From: Acidovorax_G lacteus
GTDB taxonomy: Bacteria; Pseudomonadota; Gammaproteobacteria; Burkholderiales; Burkholderiaceae_C
NCBI RefSeq assembly: GCF_039540375.1
Contig: NZ_BAABEX010000007.1
Span: 1 to 64,000, forward strand
Length of the DNA: 64,000 nt
Direction: 5' to 3'
A program made the position numbers and the translations under genes. Position 1 is the first letter of the stretch. The number at the start of each line of letters is the position of its first letter. Shown one piece after another: positions 27,233-36,216 of this stretch. Below the pieces are notes generated by a model. That model searched no databases. It saw nothing but the letters and a program-made list of their open reading frames with translations, and was not told where the DNA came from.

Positions 27233-27784
27233 TCAACGGGCGCTGGCCAGACCGGTTTGCAGTAGCTCACGAATCAGCTTCTGCGCCACTGCCGCCAGGG
27301 CTTCGCGGCTCCAGCCGCTTTTGCCGCCCGCAGCGCTCCAGATCACGCGTCCAGTGCCCACGTCGACGATGCGCAGGGTCACGCCAACGGCTGGCTCACC
27401 GTCAACCCCCACCTTGTAACGCCACTCTTCCACGCTCCCCGTGAGGGCATAGCGGGCCTGCTGCTCGCGAGCCCAGGCAAGAGCCTCTTCTTGGCGACGC
27501 TGGTCGCCTGCGTCGAACAAGGCTTCCTGCTGAGCACCTGCGGGGGGCCTGCCGACCGTGCCCACGCCCCGCGCGTGCAGCAGGGCCTCGGCGATGGCTT
27601 CTGCGCGCTGTCCTGCGAGCGGGGTCTCTGTATGGTTGGCAAACGGCAGTACCACCCAGCTTGCAGACTTCTCAAGCGCCGGCGGTGTACCGCGGTCGAG
27701 CGTCGTACAGGCGGAGAGGAAAACGAGCAAGCCCGCAAAGGCGGCGATCAGGAACCGGTGAATGAGAGGTCGAGAGTGGCGCAT
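27233..27784 (-). CDS. pelC: Pel outer-membrane-associated lipoprotein PelC
   Basis: 183 residues. The signal peptide ends in a lipobox LSAC, then a compact alpha/beta domain (WVVLPFANHTETPLAG...). PelC forms a twelve-membered ring on the periplasmic face of the outer membrane that funnels the positively charged polymer to the PelB pore. Start ATG 27784; 25 bases separate it from the pelB stop. Confidence 0.92.
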   Translation of the reverse strand: MRHSRPLIHRFLIAAFAGLLVFLSACTTLDRGTPPALEKSASWVVLPFANHTETPLAGQRAEAIAEALLHARGVGTVGRPPAGAQQEALFDAGDQRRQEEALAWAREQQARYALTGSVEEWRYKVGVDGEPAVGVTLRIVDVGTGRVIWSAAGGKSGWSREALAAVAQKLIRELLQTGLASAR

Positions 27785-27809
27785 AGTCGTCTTTCGTGCA
27801 GCAGAAAAC

Positions 27810-30800
27810 TCAGAAGTGAAGGCGGTAGGTCACTTGCAGGTCGCGGGTGCTCCCCAGGGACTGCAGACCAGATTTGCCGATGGCCCACCGGATACTCAGG
27901 TGGTCTGGCCCCAGAACGCTGCCGGCCAAGCCCAGCCGCAATCCGTACCCAGGGCCCAGTTGTGTATGCCAGGTGCGACTGACAGCAGCAAACGGCTGCA
28001 GTGCCCGGCTGTACTCGGTTTCATACCGCACGTTTGTCGAGGCCTGCAAGCCGTAGTAGCCGAAGCTTTCCGGCAGGAAATAGCCAGGATCGGTGGGGCC
28101 CGATTCGGGGGGGAGGAGCCGACGATATGCTTGGTCGATAGGGCCAAGACTGGCAGGGTCCGTGCGGCGGAATTGATGGTATGAACCAAATGCGCCGAAC
28201 TCGACGCTCGGTGTCTCAATGCGCCAGGCATGCAGGTAGTCAAGCCAAGCGCGCCGACTGCTGCCGACGAGGCCCCCGGTCTGCAGATGGAAGCGTTCAC
28301 TGGCCAGCGTAAGTGCCAGTACGTCGCGTCGCGTCGCTTGTAGCCGTACCGTGATGGACGCTCGGTCTTTCATTCCGGCGAGCCGGAGTGGCAGGCTTTC
28401 GTCGGACTGCAGATCACCGCCTAGAGACACTCGCACCGATAGCCCGTGGTCGAGGCGTTGTTCATGCTCGATCTGCCATGGCGTGTAGCTGGCCAGACTC
28501 TGTCGGCGAGCCACCCGCAACACGGACTCGCCATGTCGATGCGTCCACAGCCATTGGGCCGTGAATGCTTTCTCCTGGGGTGGATCAATCAGCACCCGCT
28601 GCGCCGTACTGACCCGCCGCCGACTCTCGTGGCCCAATTGGAGGGTCAGCCGCGGGTGGATGGCGATATGCACGTTTTCGGCCAGCGTCTGTTCCTCCAT
28701 GCCTCCCAACCGCTCGTTGCGCGCCGTGACCTTGGCCTGGTGGCTGAAAGCAAGCAGACTCTCGGTGAGCTGCAGGTGCGTGGGGTTGTCGTCGTACTGT
28801 GCGTCCTGCGCTTCGAACGCTGCACTTTGTGCCACGCGCATGTCGCGCACGGCGCGGGCTGCGTTGACACGGTCGTAGCGGGGCAATCGCTCGTCGAAGG
28901 TTTCGAGAAGACGTCCAGAGGCTTCGCGGTCGTCTTCTGCAAGCGCCACGGTAATGTCGGCCCACAGGGGGCGGTTCACCCTCTGACTGCGGTTGCGCGC
29001 GTACTGATGCCAGAGAAACGCGCGTTCGGCGCTGTATTCGCTGGCGTCTTGCAACCATCCGATCGCGGTCTCGGCCGCAGCATTGGAGAAGCCTTGCCGC
29101 GCATCCCGATCGAGACGCAGCAGCTCCCGCAGCACCTCATGGGCGGGGTCTCCGCGCTGTTGTGTCAGCACCAGCCGGGCGCGCGCGACGCGGCGTGTCT
29201 GGTCCAGCGATTCCTCGGTCAGCCAGCGTTCACGAATCTGCGCAGGGGTCAGCCGCTGGCCATCGGGCCCCTGGCGCAGCGATTCCCATTGCCGTGCCAT
29301 CAGCGTGCGACGCAGCCGCCAGGCGCGATCACTTTGCTGGTTCTGGTCCAGGGCATCGGCATAGTTCATCAGCCACAGAAAATCGTTCTCATGCTGAGGC
29401 ACCCGGGGGGTCAGGTACCGGTCGAGCGCCGTTTGGGGCAAAGACAGTGCCTGGTAGGCTGCCGCGAGCGCGTCGTGCATGCTCGCATCGCGGGACCAGC
29501 GCGGCTCATGCAGTGTGAGCAAGGTGCGCAGCGATACGGCATCGTTGCCATCGATGAAAAGCCAGATCAGGGCTTGCCGCATGTCCGCCGATTCCGGGCT
29601 GATGCGCAGCCCAGCCTCGAAGTGGCTGCGGGCTTCCTGCATGCGACCCGCTTGCTGGTGGTAGCTTCCCACCAGGCGCAGGAACTCGGGCTCCTGCCGC
29701 AAGCGCGACAAAGACCTCCGTTGGGCCTTGGGGCTTCCATCGATGCGTGCGAGCAGTGCGGCGAAGCGGTCCCACTGGTTGCGGTTCTGATAAATCGTAA
29801 GGGCCTGCAGCACATGGCGTGGCTGGTCAAAACGTTCCCAGGCATGCACGGCAATCTGTGCAGCGTCCAATGGCTGATCGAGCAGCAAGAGCCGGATCAG
29901 CGCGTCATGGTCGCCCAGATCCGCATCGGGTTGTGCAAGCAGTGCGCGGTAAGCCTTGATGGCCAGAGCCTGCTTTTGCCGACCCTCGGCCAGTTGTCCG
30001 GTCAAGCGCCAGTAGTCGGCAGCGTCTTCGTCGGCTTGTGTGGGCGGGGCTGACGATTCGAGCCAGCGCAGCCCTTCATCGGCGTGGCCCTGCAGCAGGG
30101 CCAGCACCGCTGCCCGCATGGCGCGCTCTGCCGTATTCTCGCCCGGCATGGCCAGCAGCTTGCGCCAGGCCTCCAGCCCCATGGCAGGCTTGCCAGCACG
30201 CTCTGCCAGATTCGCAAACAGCTCCAAGGTGTCTGCATCGTGGGCTTGCGCGCTGAGCAGTTCGAGCGCCGGTTGGGGGTCGCCGATCCGCTCGTAGGCG
30301 TCCACCAGTTCTTCCAGGAGTTGGCGGTTGCCAGGCTCCTTGCGCAGCTGGTAGCGCAGGCCCTGCACCAGGGCCTCATCGTCAAACTGGCCCGGTGCAA
30401 GGCGCAGCACCGCTTGCCATGCGTCGTCGCGCTGCGTTTTCTGGGCCACATACAGCCAGTTCTCCAGGGCTACGTCTGGGCGTTGCGTCCAGTCTGACAC
30501 TCGGGCAAGACGCTCACGCCAGAGCAGGCTGTTCGGTTGCTGCCGTACAGCAGCCTGCGCCACAGCCCAGGCATCTTCCTGCTTGCCATTTTCCAGAAAC
30601 ACCTCGTAGCCGAGCGTGTAGATGCGGTCATCAAAGGGCAGGGCTGGTGCCTGAGGCTGGCGTGGCCGTGCGGGCGCAGTCTGTGGCGCACTGGCTGCGG
30701 TACGCAGCGTGAGGGTCGAGCCGCCGAGCCAGGATGCGCCGTCATCGAAACGCCGCTGCGCCACGGGCTGTAGGGTCCCTGCTTGGGCCACCCCGGCCGC

Positions 30801-31727
30801 CGCTATGTCATCCGCCTGCAAGGCCGTCTCCGTGTCCCACTGGCGCGCCAGTGCCAGGCGCAGCAGTTGGCGCACGTAGCGGTCTGCCACGTCCGGGCGG
30901 CCTGCTGCGCGCGCCAGCTCGGTCATGAAAATCAGGATGTCGCGGTCTCCCTCCAGATCGCCGATCTCCCGCTGTGCCAGTTCGAGAGCTTCGCGTGGCT
31001 GGTTGCCGGACTGCAGGGCGCGCACCGCAGCCAGAAAGTAAGCCCGAGAACGCTGCGGGTCCTGTGTGGCGCGCCGGGCAAGCAGGTACAGATCTGCGCT
31101 GCCGGCGTAGTCGCCCACACCCAGGGCCTCCCGCGCTGCGCGCTCATAACGTGGCTCTGCTTCGACGGGATGGTCGGGGTCCATCGCCATATCACGGCTG
31201 ATGCGAGCACTCAGTTGGCGTTCTCCGAACTGCGTCGCCAGCCGCATGATGGCCATCTGACGCTCAAGGGGCCACTGTTCGTTGGCGAGCGCATGCAACT
31301 GCGCACGCAAGGCGTTCATGCGCTGTTGCCGCAGTTGCGGCTCAGTGTCCGGCGTCCGCTGGTACTCGATGTATGAAAGCTCCCACAAGGCCCACAGTGC
31401 ATCGCGATGCACCTCGGGTCGGGGCGACTGCAGGGCGGGTTCGAGCGTCTTGCGGGCTTCGTTCAGTTCGCCATGTGCCAGTTGACGCTGGGCCAGCAGC
31501 AGCCGCAGTTGCGGGTTTTCCGGATCGCTGCGCAGCAGGTTGTGCAGATAGGCGACCGAGAGTGCCGACTCGGAGGTCTGTGCCAGGCGACGCTCCAGAT
31601 CCTGACGGGGGTAGAGCATCCACAAACCCCCGCCCACCAGCGATGCCAGCAGCGTGATCAGCCACGCGGGCGCCAGAATGGGCCGCTCAGCGGGACGCGC
31701 ACTGTAGGACGATTTGCGCTGCAGCAT
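27810..31727 (-). CDS. pelB: Pel outer-membrane porin and TPR scaffold PelB
   Basis: 1305 residues. An N-terminal membrane anchor (about 20-40, LAPAWLITLLASLVGGGLW) is followed by about 850 residues of TPR repeats in the periplasm and a C-terminal beta-barrel (about 950-1305, ending YRLHF with the terminal Phe typical of outer-membrane proteins). PelB is the export pore; its TPRs hold PelA. ATG 31727 starts within the pelA 3' end (41-base overlap); a TTG at 31796 would add 23 residues. Somewhat longer than the Pseudomonas protein (1193). Confidence 0.92.
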   Translation of the reverse strand: MLQRKSSYSARPAERPILAPAWLITLLASLVGGGLWMLYPRQDLERRLAQTSESALSVAYLHNLLRSDPENPQLRLLLAQRQLAHGELNEARKTLEPALQSPRPEVHRDALWALWELSYIEYQRTPDTEPQLRQQRMNALRAQLHALANEQWPLERQMAIMRLATQFGERQLSARISRDMAMDPDHPVEAEPRYERAAREALGVGDYAGSADLYLLARRATQDPQRSRAYFLAAVRALQSGNQPREALELAQREIGDLEGDRDILIFMTELARAAGRPDVADRYVRQLLRLALARQWDTETALQADDIAAAGVAQAGTLQPVAQRRFDDGASWLGGSTLTLRTAASAPQTAPARPRQPQAPALPFDDRIYTLGYEVFLENGKQEDAWAVAQAAVRQQPNSLLWRERLARVSDWTQRPDVALENWLYVAQKTQRDDAWQAVLRLAPGQFDDEALVQGLRYQLRKEPGNRQLLEELVDAYERIGDPQPALELLSAQAHDADTLELFANLAERAGKPAMGLEAWRKLLAMPGENTAERAMRAAVLALLQGHADEGLRWLESSAPPTQADEDAADYWRLTGQLAEGRQKQALAIKAYRALLAQPDADLGDHDALIRLLLLDQPLDAAQIAVHAWERFDQPRHVLQALTIYQNRNQWDRFAALLARIDGSPKAQRRSLSRLRQEPEFLRLVGSYHQQAGRMQEARSHFEAGLRISPESADMRQALIWLFIDGNDAVSLRTLLTLHEPRWSRDASMHDALAAAYQALSLPQTALDRYLTPRVPQHENDFLWLMNYADALDQNQQSDRAWRLRRTLMARQWESLRQGPDGQRLTPAQIRERWLTEESLDQTRRVARARLVLTQQRGDPAHEVLRELLRLDRDARQGFSNAAAETAIGWLQDASEYSAERAFLWHQYARNRSQRVNRPLWADITVALAEDDREASGRLLETFDERLPRYDRVNAARAVRDMRVAQSAAFEAQDAQYDDNPTHLQLTESLLAFSHQAKVTARNERLGGMEEQTLAENVHIAIHPRLTLQLGHESRRRVSTAQRVLIDPPQEKAFTAQWLWTHRHGESVLRVARRQSLASYTPWQIEHEQRLDHGLSVRVSLGGDLQSDESLPLRLAGMKDRASITVRLQATRRDVLALTLASERFHLQTGGLVGSSRRAWLDYLHAWRIETPSVEFGAFGSYHQFRRTDPASLGPIDQAYRRLLPPESGPTDPGYFLPESFGYYGLQASTNVRYETEYSRALQPFAAVSRTWHTQLGPGYGLRLGLAGSVLGPDHLSIRWAIGKSGLQSLGSTRDLQVTYRLHF

Positions 31728-34515
31728 GGGGGATACGGAAAGAAACTTGTCCAGGAACGCTGGAGGCTTGGGCTTTCGGAAGAGGCGTTGGCGCAATCGG
31801 CCGCTGGTCGGCCAGCGCGGAGCAGCCTGTCATGCCCGCGAAGCTGACCTCGATGGGCCCGTGGCCGCGGAACTGCGCTTCCACGCGCCTGCCGCCGTCG
31901 GAAGTTTTCCAGCCGACCAGTCTGGCATTGGCCTCGGTCAGGTAAGGGCCGGTGGGAGGCTCCTGAGTCGGACGGCTCACAAACCAGGCGCTGGGGCTTG
32001 CCAGGTGCGCATACACGCCCTCTGCCCCGGGTGCGAACCCCGCGACATTCCGGCTTTGGCCGAGTGTCGGGGTCCCGAGCGCGGAGGGCAGTCGCAGGGT
32101 TCGCAAATGACCGTCACCACGCACGCGCCAGCCGCCGCCTTCCTTGGCCAAGGCATAGCCATGAAAGTCTCGCACCTTGTGAATGAACTCCGAGGCAAAG
32201 ATCGGATGCAGCGGCTGCGACAGCGCCCAGTTGTAGACGGTATGCAGCGCCCTGAGGCCGGCGCGCTTGCTGGCTGAATAGGTGTGGTAGTAAATGCCCA
32301 CAGGCTTGATGCGCCGGGGCTTGTCGGTCATTTCGAATGTTTCCAAGACGCGCTCGAAGCCATAGAAAGGCCCGCGCCACAGGTTGGTGTACAGGTTCTC
32401 GTTGGTGATGGGTGCGTACACCTGAAGTTGCCCGTCCATCAGCAGTCCGTGTGCACCAATGGCCGTGATCGAGGGGTTGGCTTTGGTGATCGTGGTGTCA
32501 CCACCGTTCATGTTCAACAAACCTGCGTCCTCCGTGATTGCGAGCGCGCGGGCATTGGGGGCTGTGTCGCCAGACCACAGCATGATCTTGACCTTCTTGC
32601 CCGGCGGTGCCAAACGTTCGTTGATGTACTGCGACGAGCCCACGATTTCACGGGTGAGGTCCATCTTGTAGCCAGGCAGGGGCAAGTGCTGGGGGAGCCT
32701 TGGGTCCTCCAGGAATCGGCCGTGAGGTCTGGACGGGTCCCACAGGTAGGGGTGGGCGAAGCTGTGACTGGCCACTTCGACGTGCGGCAGACGGAACATC
32801 CGGCGCGCGATGTCTTCCATTTCCTTGCTGTCTGCGGGATGCAGCCCGTGCGGTGCGGTTTCACCCTCCACCACCGACATGGCCGTTGGCAACTTGTAGC
32901 GCTCTAGTACCTCTTGCAGCAGCACCGCCGGAGCGAGGGGGCTGCCTGCGAATTCAGCGCGAGAGGGAAAACCGTCGCCGTCGATGTGCACCAACAGCAG
33001 GCGGCGGCCGTTCTCAGTCGTGATGTCTGGCACGGGCAGCGGCTGAAGACGCAGAGCCTGTGTCACAAAGGCAAACGGATCAATGACCCAGCGCGCAAAG
33101 TCGGTGCCTGGTACCTTGGCAAGTACGTACGGATCCAGCGCCAGCCCCCCCCACGGAGTGATCGCAGCGCCTGTGTACTCTTGGCCCTTTGCATCGCGCA
33201 GCTGCAAGAGCGAGCGGGCTTCCCGACCCACGGCGTTGTCCAGCCGGAACGGATCGGCCTGCTCCAGGTTTTCGAGTGGCATCTCGAATCCCATCATCGG
33301 ATCTTGCCGAAGGATGCGCAGCGGCGAGCGTGGCGCTTCTGCTCCCACTTGCAGGCCCAGGCGTTGGGCCAGGGCCCGATCGGGGGCCAAGCCCAGGTCG
33401 CCCAGGATGGCCAGAGGCATTCCTTCGCCCATGCGCGCTTGCAGCCAACGGCTGAGTGGCCGGCGATGGGGCTCCGGCAGAAAACCCGAGAACCACGTGA
33501 CCACCCCCGCATAGCGGTCTGCAAGCACACCTTCCGGCAGCGGCTCGCGTGCGTCGGCGTAGTCCACCACGTAGCCCAGGTGATTCAACGGCATCTGAAG
33601 GTAGCGATGCGGGTTCGAATACCGAAGGGCCGGTGATTCCGCGCTGCTGTAGAGAATCAGGATTCGCCGAGGCACCGGCTCGATGGCCCCCATGCCAATG
33701 GTGTGCAACTGGCTGTCGGTCACCCAGGGCGTCAGCCCGTGGGAGCGGATCTGTTCGGCTGTCTGGCGGGTCAGTTCGCGCTGGTGTGGCGGAACATAGT
33801 CGATCACCAAGCCGGGAATGCCGTGCTGCTCCTTGGCCGTGCGCAGTTGCTGCAGCAGCCACGCGCGGTCGTTTTCGGGAACTTCCTCGTATCGTTGGGC
33901 TTCTGCATTCCAGCGGCGATACAGCGACTCGGCTGCCACCATCTGCACCTTGCCCGGTACCCGTGGCAGGATTTCGAAACCGCGGTTGAGGATCAGCCGG
34001 ATGCCCGGAAAGCGTCGGTGCAGCGTCTCCAGCAGACGCACCAGCCCATCCTGCTGCGCTGCTTCGTCGAACTGCTGGGCCAGGCGGTACGAGTCCAGCG
34101 TGTCCAGGAAAAAGCCTCGGTAGCCCTTGGCCCAGAGCGGGCCGACCACCTCATTCGCGAAGAACTCCGGCCACTCGGCAGGGGTCTGGTCAATGACATC
34201 GGTGCGCCAAGCGCCGTTGCGCGCCATTTTCCAGGCGGTCGGAATGCGGGCGTGGTACGGCCGGCTGGGATGGGCTTCTGCCACCGATGCATACGCATAG
34301 AGCTCCAGGCCTCGTTCGCGCCAGGTCTTCGGGTCGTGGCCGTGGTCTGCTTCCACGACCACGATGTCGAATGCCCGCCATTCGGTCAGCGGAATCGAAT
34401 GGCCGTAATACAGCGCGACGGCTGGCGTGCCAAGTGGCTGCGCCTGGGCTGCGGGCCAGAGCCCCAGCCCGGCGGCACCCATCAGGGCCCAAAGCAGGCG
34501 TTTGAGAGATCGCAT
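31687..34515 (-). CDS. pelA: Pel deacetylase and glycoside hydrolase PelA
   Basis: 942 residues, periplasmic. Signal peptide 1-25 (AQA), then the GH166 hydrolase domain (about 28-270; E196 in AAESLYRRW is a candidate for the catalytic Glu), a linking alpha/beta domain (about 283-500), and the deacetylase domain. Its metal residues D512, H584 and H588 (HIDGDGF, SHSFAHP) match Pseudomonas D528, H600 and H604 with a constant offset of 16. A C-terminal beta-rich domain follows. It partly deacetylates Pel, making it cationic, and trims it. First gene of the operon. Confidence 0.95.
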   Translation of the reverse strand: MRSLKRLLWALMGAAGLGLWPAAQAQPLGTPAVALYYGHSIPLTEWRAFDIVVVEADHGHDPKTWRERGLELYAYASVAEAHPSRPYHARIPTAWKMARNGAWRTDVIDQTPAEWPEFFANEVVGPLWAKGYRGFFLDTLDSYRLAQQFDEAAQQDGLVRLLETLHRRFPGIRLILNRGFEILPRVPGKVQMVAAESLYRRWNAEAQRYEEVPENDRAWLLQQLRTAKEQHGIPGLVIDYVPPHQRELTRQTAEQIRSHGLTPWVTDSQLHTIGMGAIEPVPRRILILYSSAESPALRYSNPHRYLQMPLNHLGYVVDYADAREPLPEGVLADRYAGVVTWFSGFLPEPHRRPLSRWLQARMGEGMPLAILGDLGLAPDRALAQRLGLQVGAEAPRSPLRILRQDPMMGFEMPLENLEQADPFRLDNAVGREARSLLQLRDAKGQEYTGAAITPWGGLALDPYVLAKVPGTDFARWVIDPFAFVTQALRLQPLPVPDITTENGRRLLLVHIDGDGFPSRAEFAGSPLAPAVLLQEVLERYKLPTAMSVVEGETAPHGLHPADSKEMEDIARRMFRLPHVEVASHSFAHPYLWDPSRPHGRFLEDPRLPQHLPLPGYKMDLTREIVGSSQYINERLAPPGKKVKIMLWSGDTAPNARALAITEDAGLLNMNGGDTTITKANPSITAIGAHGLLMDGQLQVYAPITNENLYTNLWRGPFYGFERVLETFEMTDKPRRIKPVGIYYHTYSASKRAGLRALHTVYNWALSQPLHPIFASEFIHKVRDFHGYALAKEGGGWRVRGDGHLRTLRLPSALGTPTLGQSRNVAGFAPGAEGVYAHLASPSAWFVSRPTQEPPTGPYLTEANARLVGWKTSDGGRRVEAQFRGHGPIEVSFAGMTGCSALADQRPIAPTPLPKAQASSVPGQVSFRIPHAAAQIVLQCASR

Positions 34516-34791
34516 CAGAAAGGCTCGTGGCTTTCGTTGTGGCCGCTTGCCAGATGGGGCAAAGCGCCGATTGGCTGGAGCTTCCGCACATTGTGCGCCG
34601 CACGTGTGGCGGTCTGCAAAAAATGTGTCTTTATGTAATTATCTATCAAATGAAGCTTGGCGATTGTGGCGTAAAGTTCGGCTGCGGCAGCACATCAGCC
34701 GGATGATCGGCATGGAAGAGCCACCGGACGGCACCGCGCCGTCGCCTGAAGACCCGCGCAGGTGGCTGCGCTTGATTCAAGGAGTACCGAC
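34516..34791. promoter_or_regulatory. Divergent control region between pelA and galE
   Basis: 276 bases between the divergent pelA and galE starts. The stretch 34617-34657 is markedly AT-rich for this genome and is the likely site of promoter and regulator binding for either side. I could not define clean -35/-10 pairs. An AAGGAG for galE lies at 34779-34784; pelA has no strong ribosome binding site. Confidence 0.5.
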
Positions 34792-35820
34792 ATGATTCTT
34801 GTGACCGGAGGGGCTGGATTCATTGGGTCACACACCTGTGTGGCGTTGGCAGAGGCCCAAGTTCCGTTTGTGATCCTGGACAACTTTTCCAACAGCCGGC
34901 GTTCGGTGGTGGATCGGCTGTCCCGGATCCTGGGCTTTGCCCCTGAGGTGGTGGAGGCAGACGTGCGCGACCGCGCTGCGCTGGACGCGGTGTTTGCGCG
35001 CTATCCGATCAATGGGGTGATCCATTTCGCAGCTTTCAAAGCCGTGGGGGAGTCGGTGCGGGAGCCGCTGGCGTACTACGACAACAACGTGGCGGGCACC
35101 GTCACGCTCTTGCAGGCGATGCGTGCGGCCCAGGTACGCACGCTGGTGTTTTCATCGTCCGCTACGGTCTATGGTGAGCCCGCGTCCTTGCCCATCCGTG
35201 AGGACTTTCCCTGCTCTGCCACCAATCCGTATGGCTGGTCCAAGCTCATGATGGAGCAGGTGCTGGCCGATCTGGACACCGCGGAGCCCGGGCAGTGGCA
35301 CATTGCGCGCCTGCGGTACTTCAACCCGGTGGGGGCACACGCCAGCGGCCTGATCGGCGAAGACCCGCAGGGGGTGCCCGGCAATCTGCTGCCCTTTGTG
35401 GCCCAGGTGGCGGCCGGCTGGCGCGACCGGTTGGCGGTGTTCGGCAACGACTATCCGACGCCCGACGGCACGGGGCTGCGCGACTACATCCATGTGACCG
35501 ATCTCGCGGCAGGCCATGTGGCGGCCTTGCGCTACCTGAGGGAGCATCCGGGCTTGCTCACAGTCAACCTTGGCACGGGCCGGCCGGTGTCGGTGCTCGA
35601 GATGGTGCGGGCGTTCGAGCGGGCGAGCGAAAGCCCCGTGCCGTTCGACGTGGTGGCGCGCCGGCCGGGGGATGTGGCGCGCTGCTGGGCCGATCCGGCA
35701 AAGGCCGAATCGCTGTTGGGCTGGCGGGCCGAGTTGGGCTTGGACCGCATGTGCGCCGACGCCTGGCGCTGGCAGAACGGTGTGGCGCGCATGCTGCGGG
35801 ACATGGACACCCAGGGCTGA
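34792..35820 (+). CDS. galE: UDP-sugar 4-epimerase, GalE family (possible UDP-GlcNAc/GalNAc epimerase)
   Basis: 342-residue extended SDR: GGAGFIGSHT nucleotide motif (6-15), SSSATVYG (121-128), catalytic Y147 and K151 in NPYGWSK. In E. coli GalE the residue before WAD near the C-terminus is Tyr299, which blocks N-acetylated substrates; here it is C298 (GDVARCWAD), as in human GALE, which accepts UDP-GalNAc. Pel contains GalNAc, and the gene is divergent from pelA, so a role in making UDP-GalNAc (as proposed for PelX) is likely. It may also serve galactose use or LPS. Start ATG 34792 has AAGGAG. Confidence 0.9.
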   Translation: MILVTGGAGFIGSHTCVALAEAQVPFVILDNFSNSRRSVVDRLSRILGFAPEVVEADVRDRAALDAVFARYPINGVIHFAAFKAVGESVREPLAYYDNNVAGTVTLLQAMRAAQVRTLVFSSSATVYGEPASLPIREDFPCSATNPYGWSKLMMEQVLADLDTAEPGQWHIARLRYFNPVGAHASGLIGEDPQGVPGNLLPFVAQVAAGWRDRLAVFGNDYPTPDGTGLRDYIHVTDLAAGHVAALRYLREHPGLLTVNLGTGRPVSVLEMVRAFERASESPVPFDVVARRPGDVARCWADPAKAESLLGWRAELGLDRMCADAWRWQNGVARMLRDMDTQG

Positions 35821-35900
35821 GCATCCGGCAAGGCCATCGGATGGTGGGCAGAGGCTTTGAGCCAAATGCAAGGCTTGTGCTTTTGTATGCTGGATTCGGT

Positions 35901-35917
35901 GCTATTTATTCAATAGC
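35901..35917 (+). repeat. Solo first module of the 49-nt repeat
   Basis: GCTAT-ttattca-ATAGC, exactly 17 nt, matches module 1 of the repeat family but is not followed by module 2. It sits between galE and the thrS leader; with flanking bases the inverted repeat extends to 35900-35918. Confidence 0.6.
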
Positions 35918-35988
35918 ATTTGTAAGGAATCGCCTCGTGGCGGGTGGCGGGACTCTGCGCAGCCCACGCGGCCGCAAGGTGCGGCGGA

Positions 35989-35994
35989 TAGAAT
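35989..35994 (+). promoter_or_regulatory. Putative -10 element for the thrS operon
   Basis: TAGAAT, one base from the TATAAT consensus, lies 45 bases before the leader peptide ATG. A good -35 at the usual distance is missing, so the assignment is tentative. Confidence 0.4.
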
Positions 35995-36038
35995 GTGTGT
36001 TTTTCCCGACCAGCAAGAGCGAGAAAGGCATCCTGGTT

Positions 36039-36083
36039 ATGACACCGCGAACTACTACACCCTGGAGGATGTCCGGCCTGTGA
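36039..36083 (+). CDS. Thr-rich leader peptide of thrS
   Basis: Fourteen codons, MTPRTTTPWRMSGL then TGA, preceded by GAGAAAGG (36021-36028). Four of fourteen residues are Thr, three in a row (codons 5-7, ACT ACT ACA), and all four use ACA or ACT, which are scarce in this GC-rich genome. The peptide ends 42 bases before a strong intrinsic terminator, and thrS follows. This is the layout of ribosome-mediated attenuation, as in thrL of E. coli. Too short to be judged by homology; inference rests on position and composition. Confidence 0.65.
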   Translation: MTPRTTTPWRMSGL

Positions 36084-36139
36084 GCCGGTGGTTCGCGCCT
36101 GCTCGAGATCGTCGACTCCCTCATCAAAGCGCGGACCGG
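36073..36139 (+). promoter_or_regulatory. Candidate attenuator (alternative RNA pairings) of thrS
   Basis: Segment 1, CCGGC (36073-36077), can pair with segment 2, GCCGG (36084-36088). Segment 2, CCGGT (36085-36089) plus CGCGC (36094-36098), can instead pair with segment 3, GCGCG (36129-36133) plus ACCGG (36135-36139), which disrupts the terminator stem. A ribosome at the leader stop codon would cover segment 2 and favour termination; one stalled at the Thr codons would leave it free. A stalled ribosome may cover segment 1 only partly, so the switch needs testing. Confidence 0.55.
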
Positions 36140-36155
36140 TTCCGCGCTTTTTTTT
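36126..36155 (+). terminator. Intrinsic terminator upstream of thrS
   Basis: AAAGCGCGGA (36126-36135) pairs perfectly with TCCGCGCTTT (36141-36150) around ccggt, followed by five more T. It is a textbook terminator placed 61 bases before the thrS start, in the same direction. Confidence 0.92.
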
Positions 36156-36216
36156 GCCTGCTCTCAAGGCGCGCCTCTCGGATCGACGCCCCCCATCATT
36201 CCAAAGGATTGTTCCC

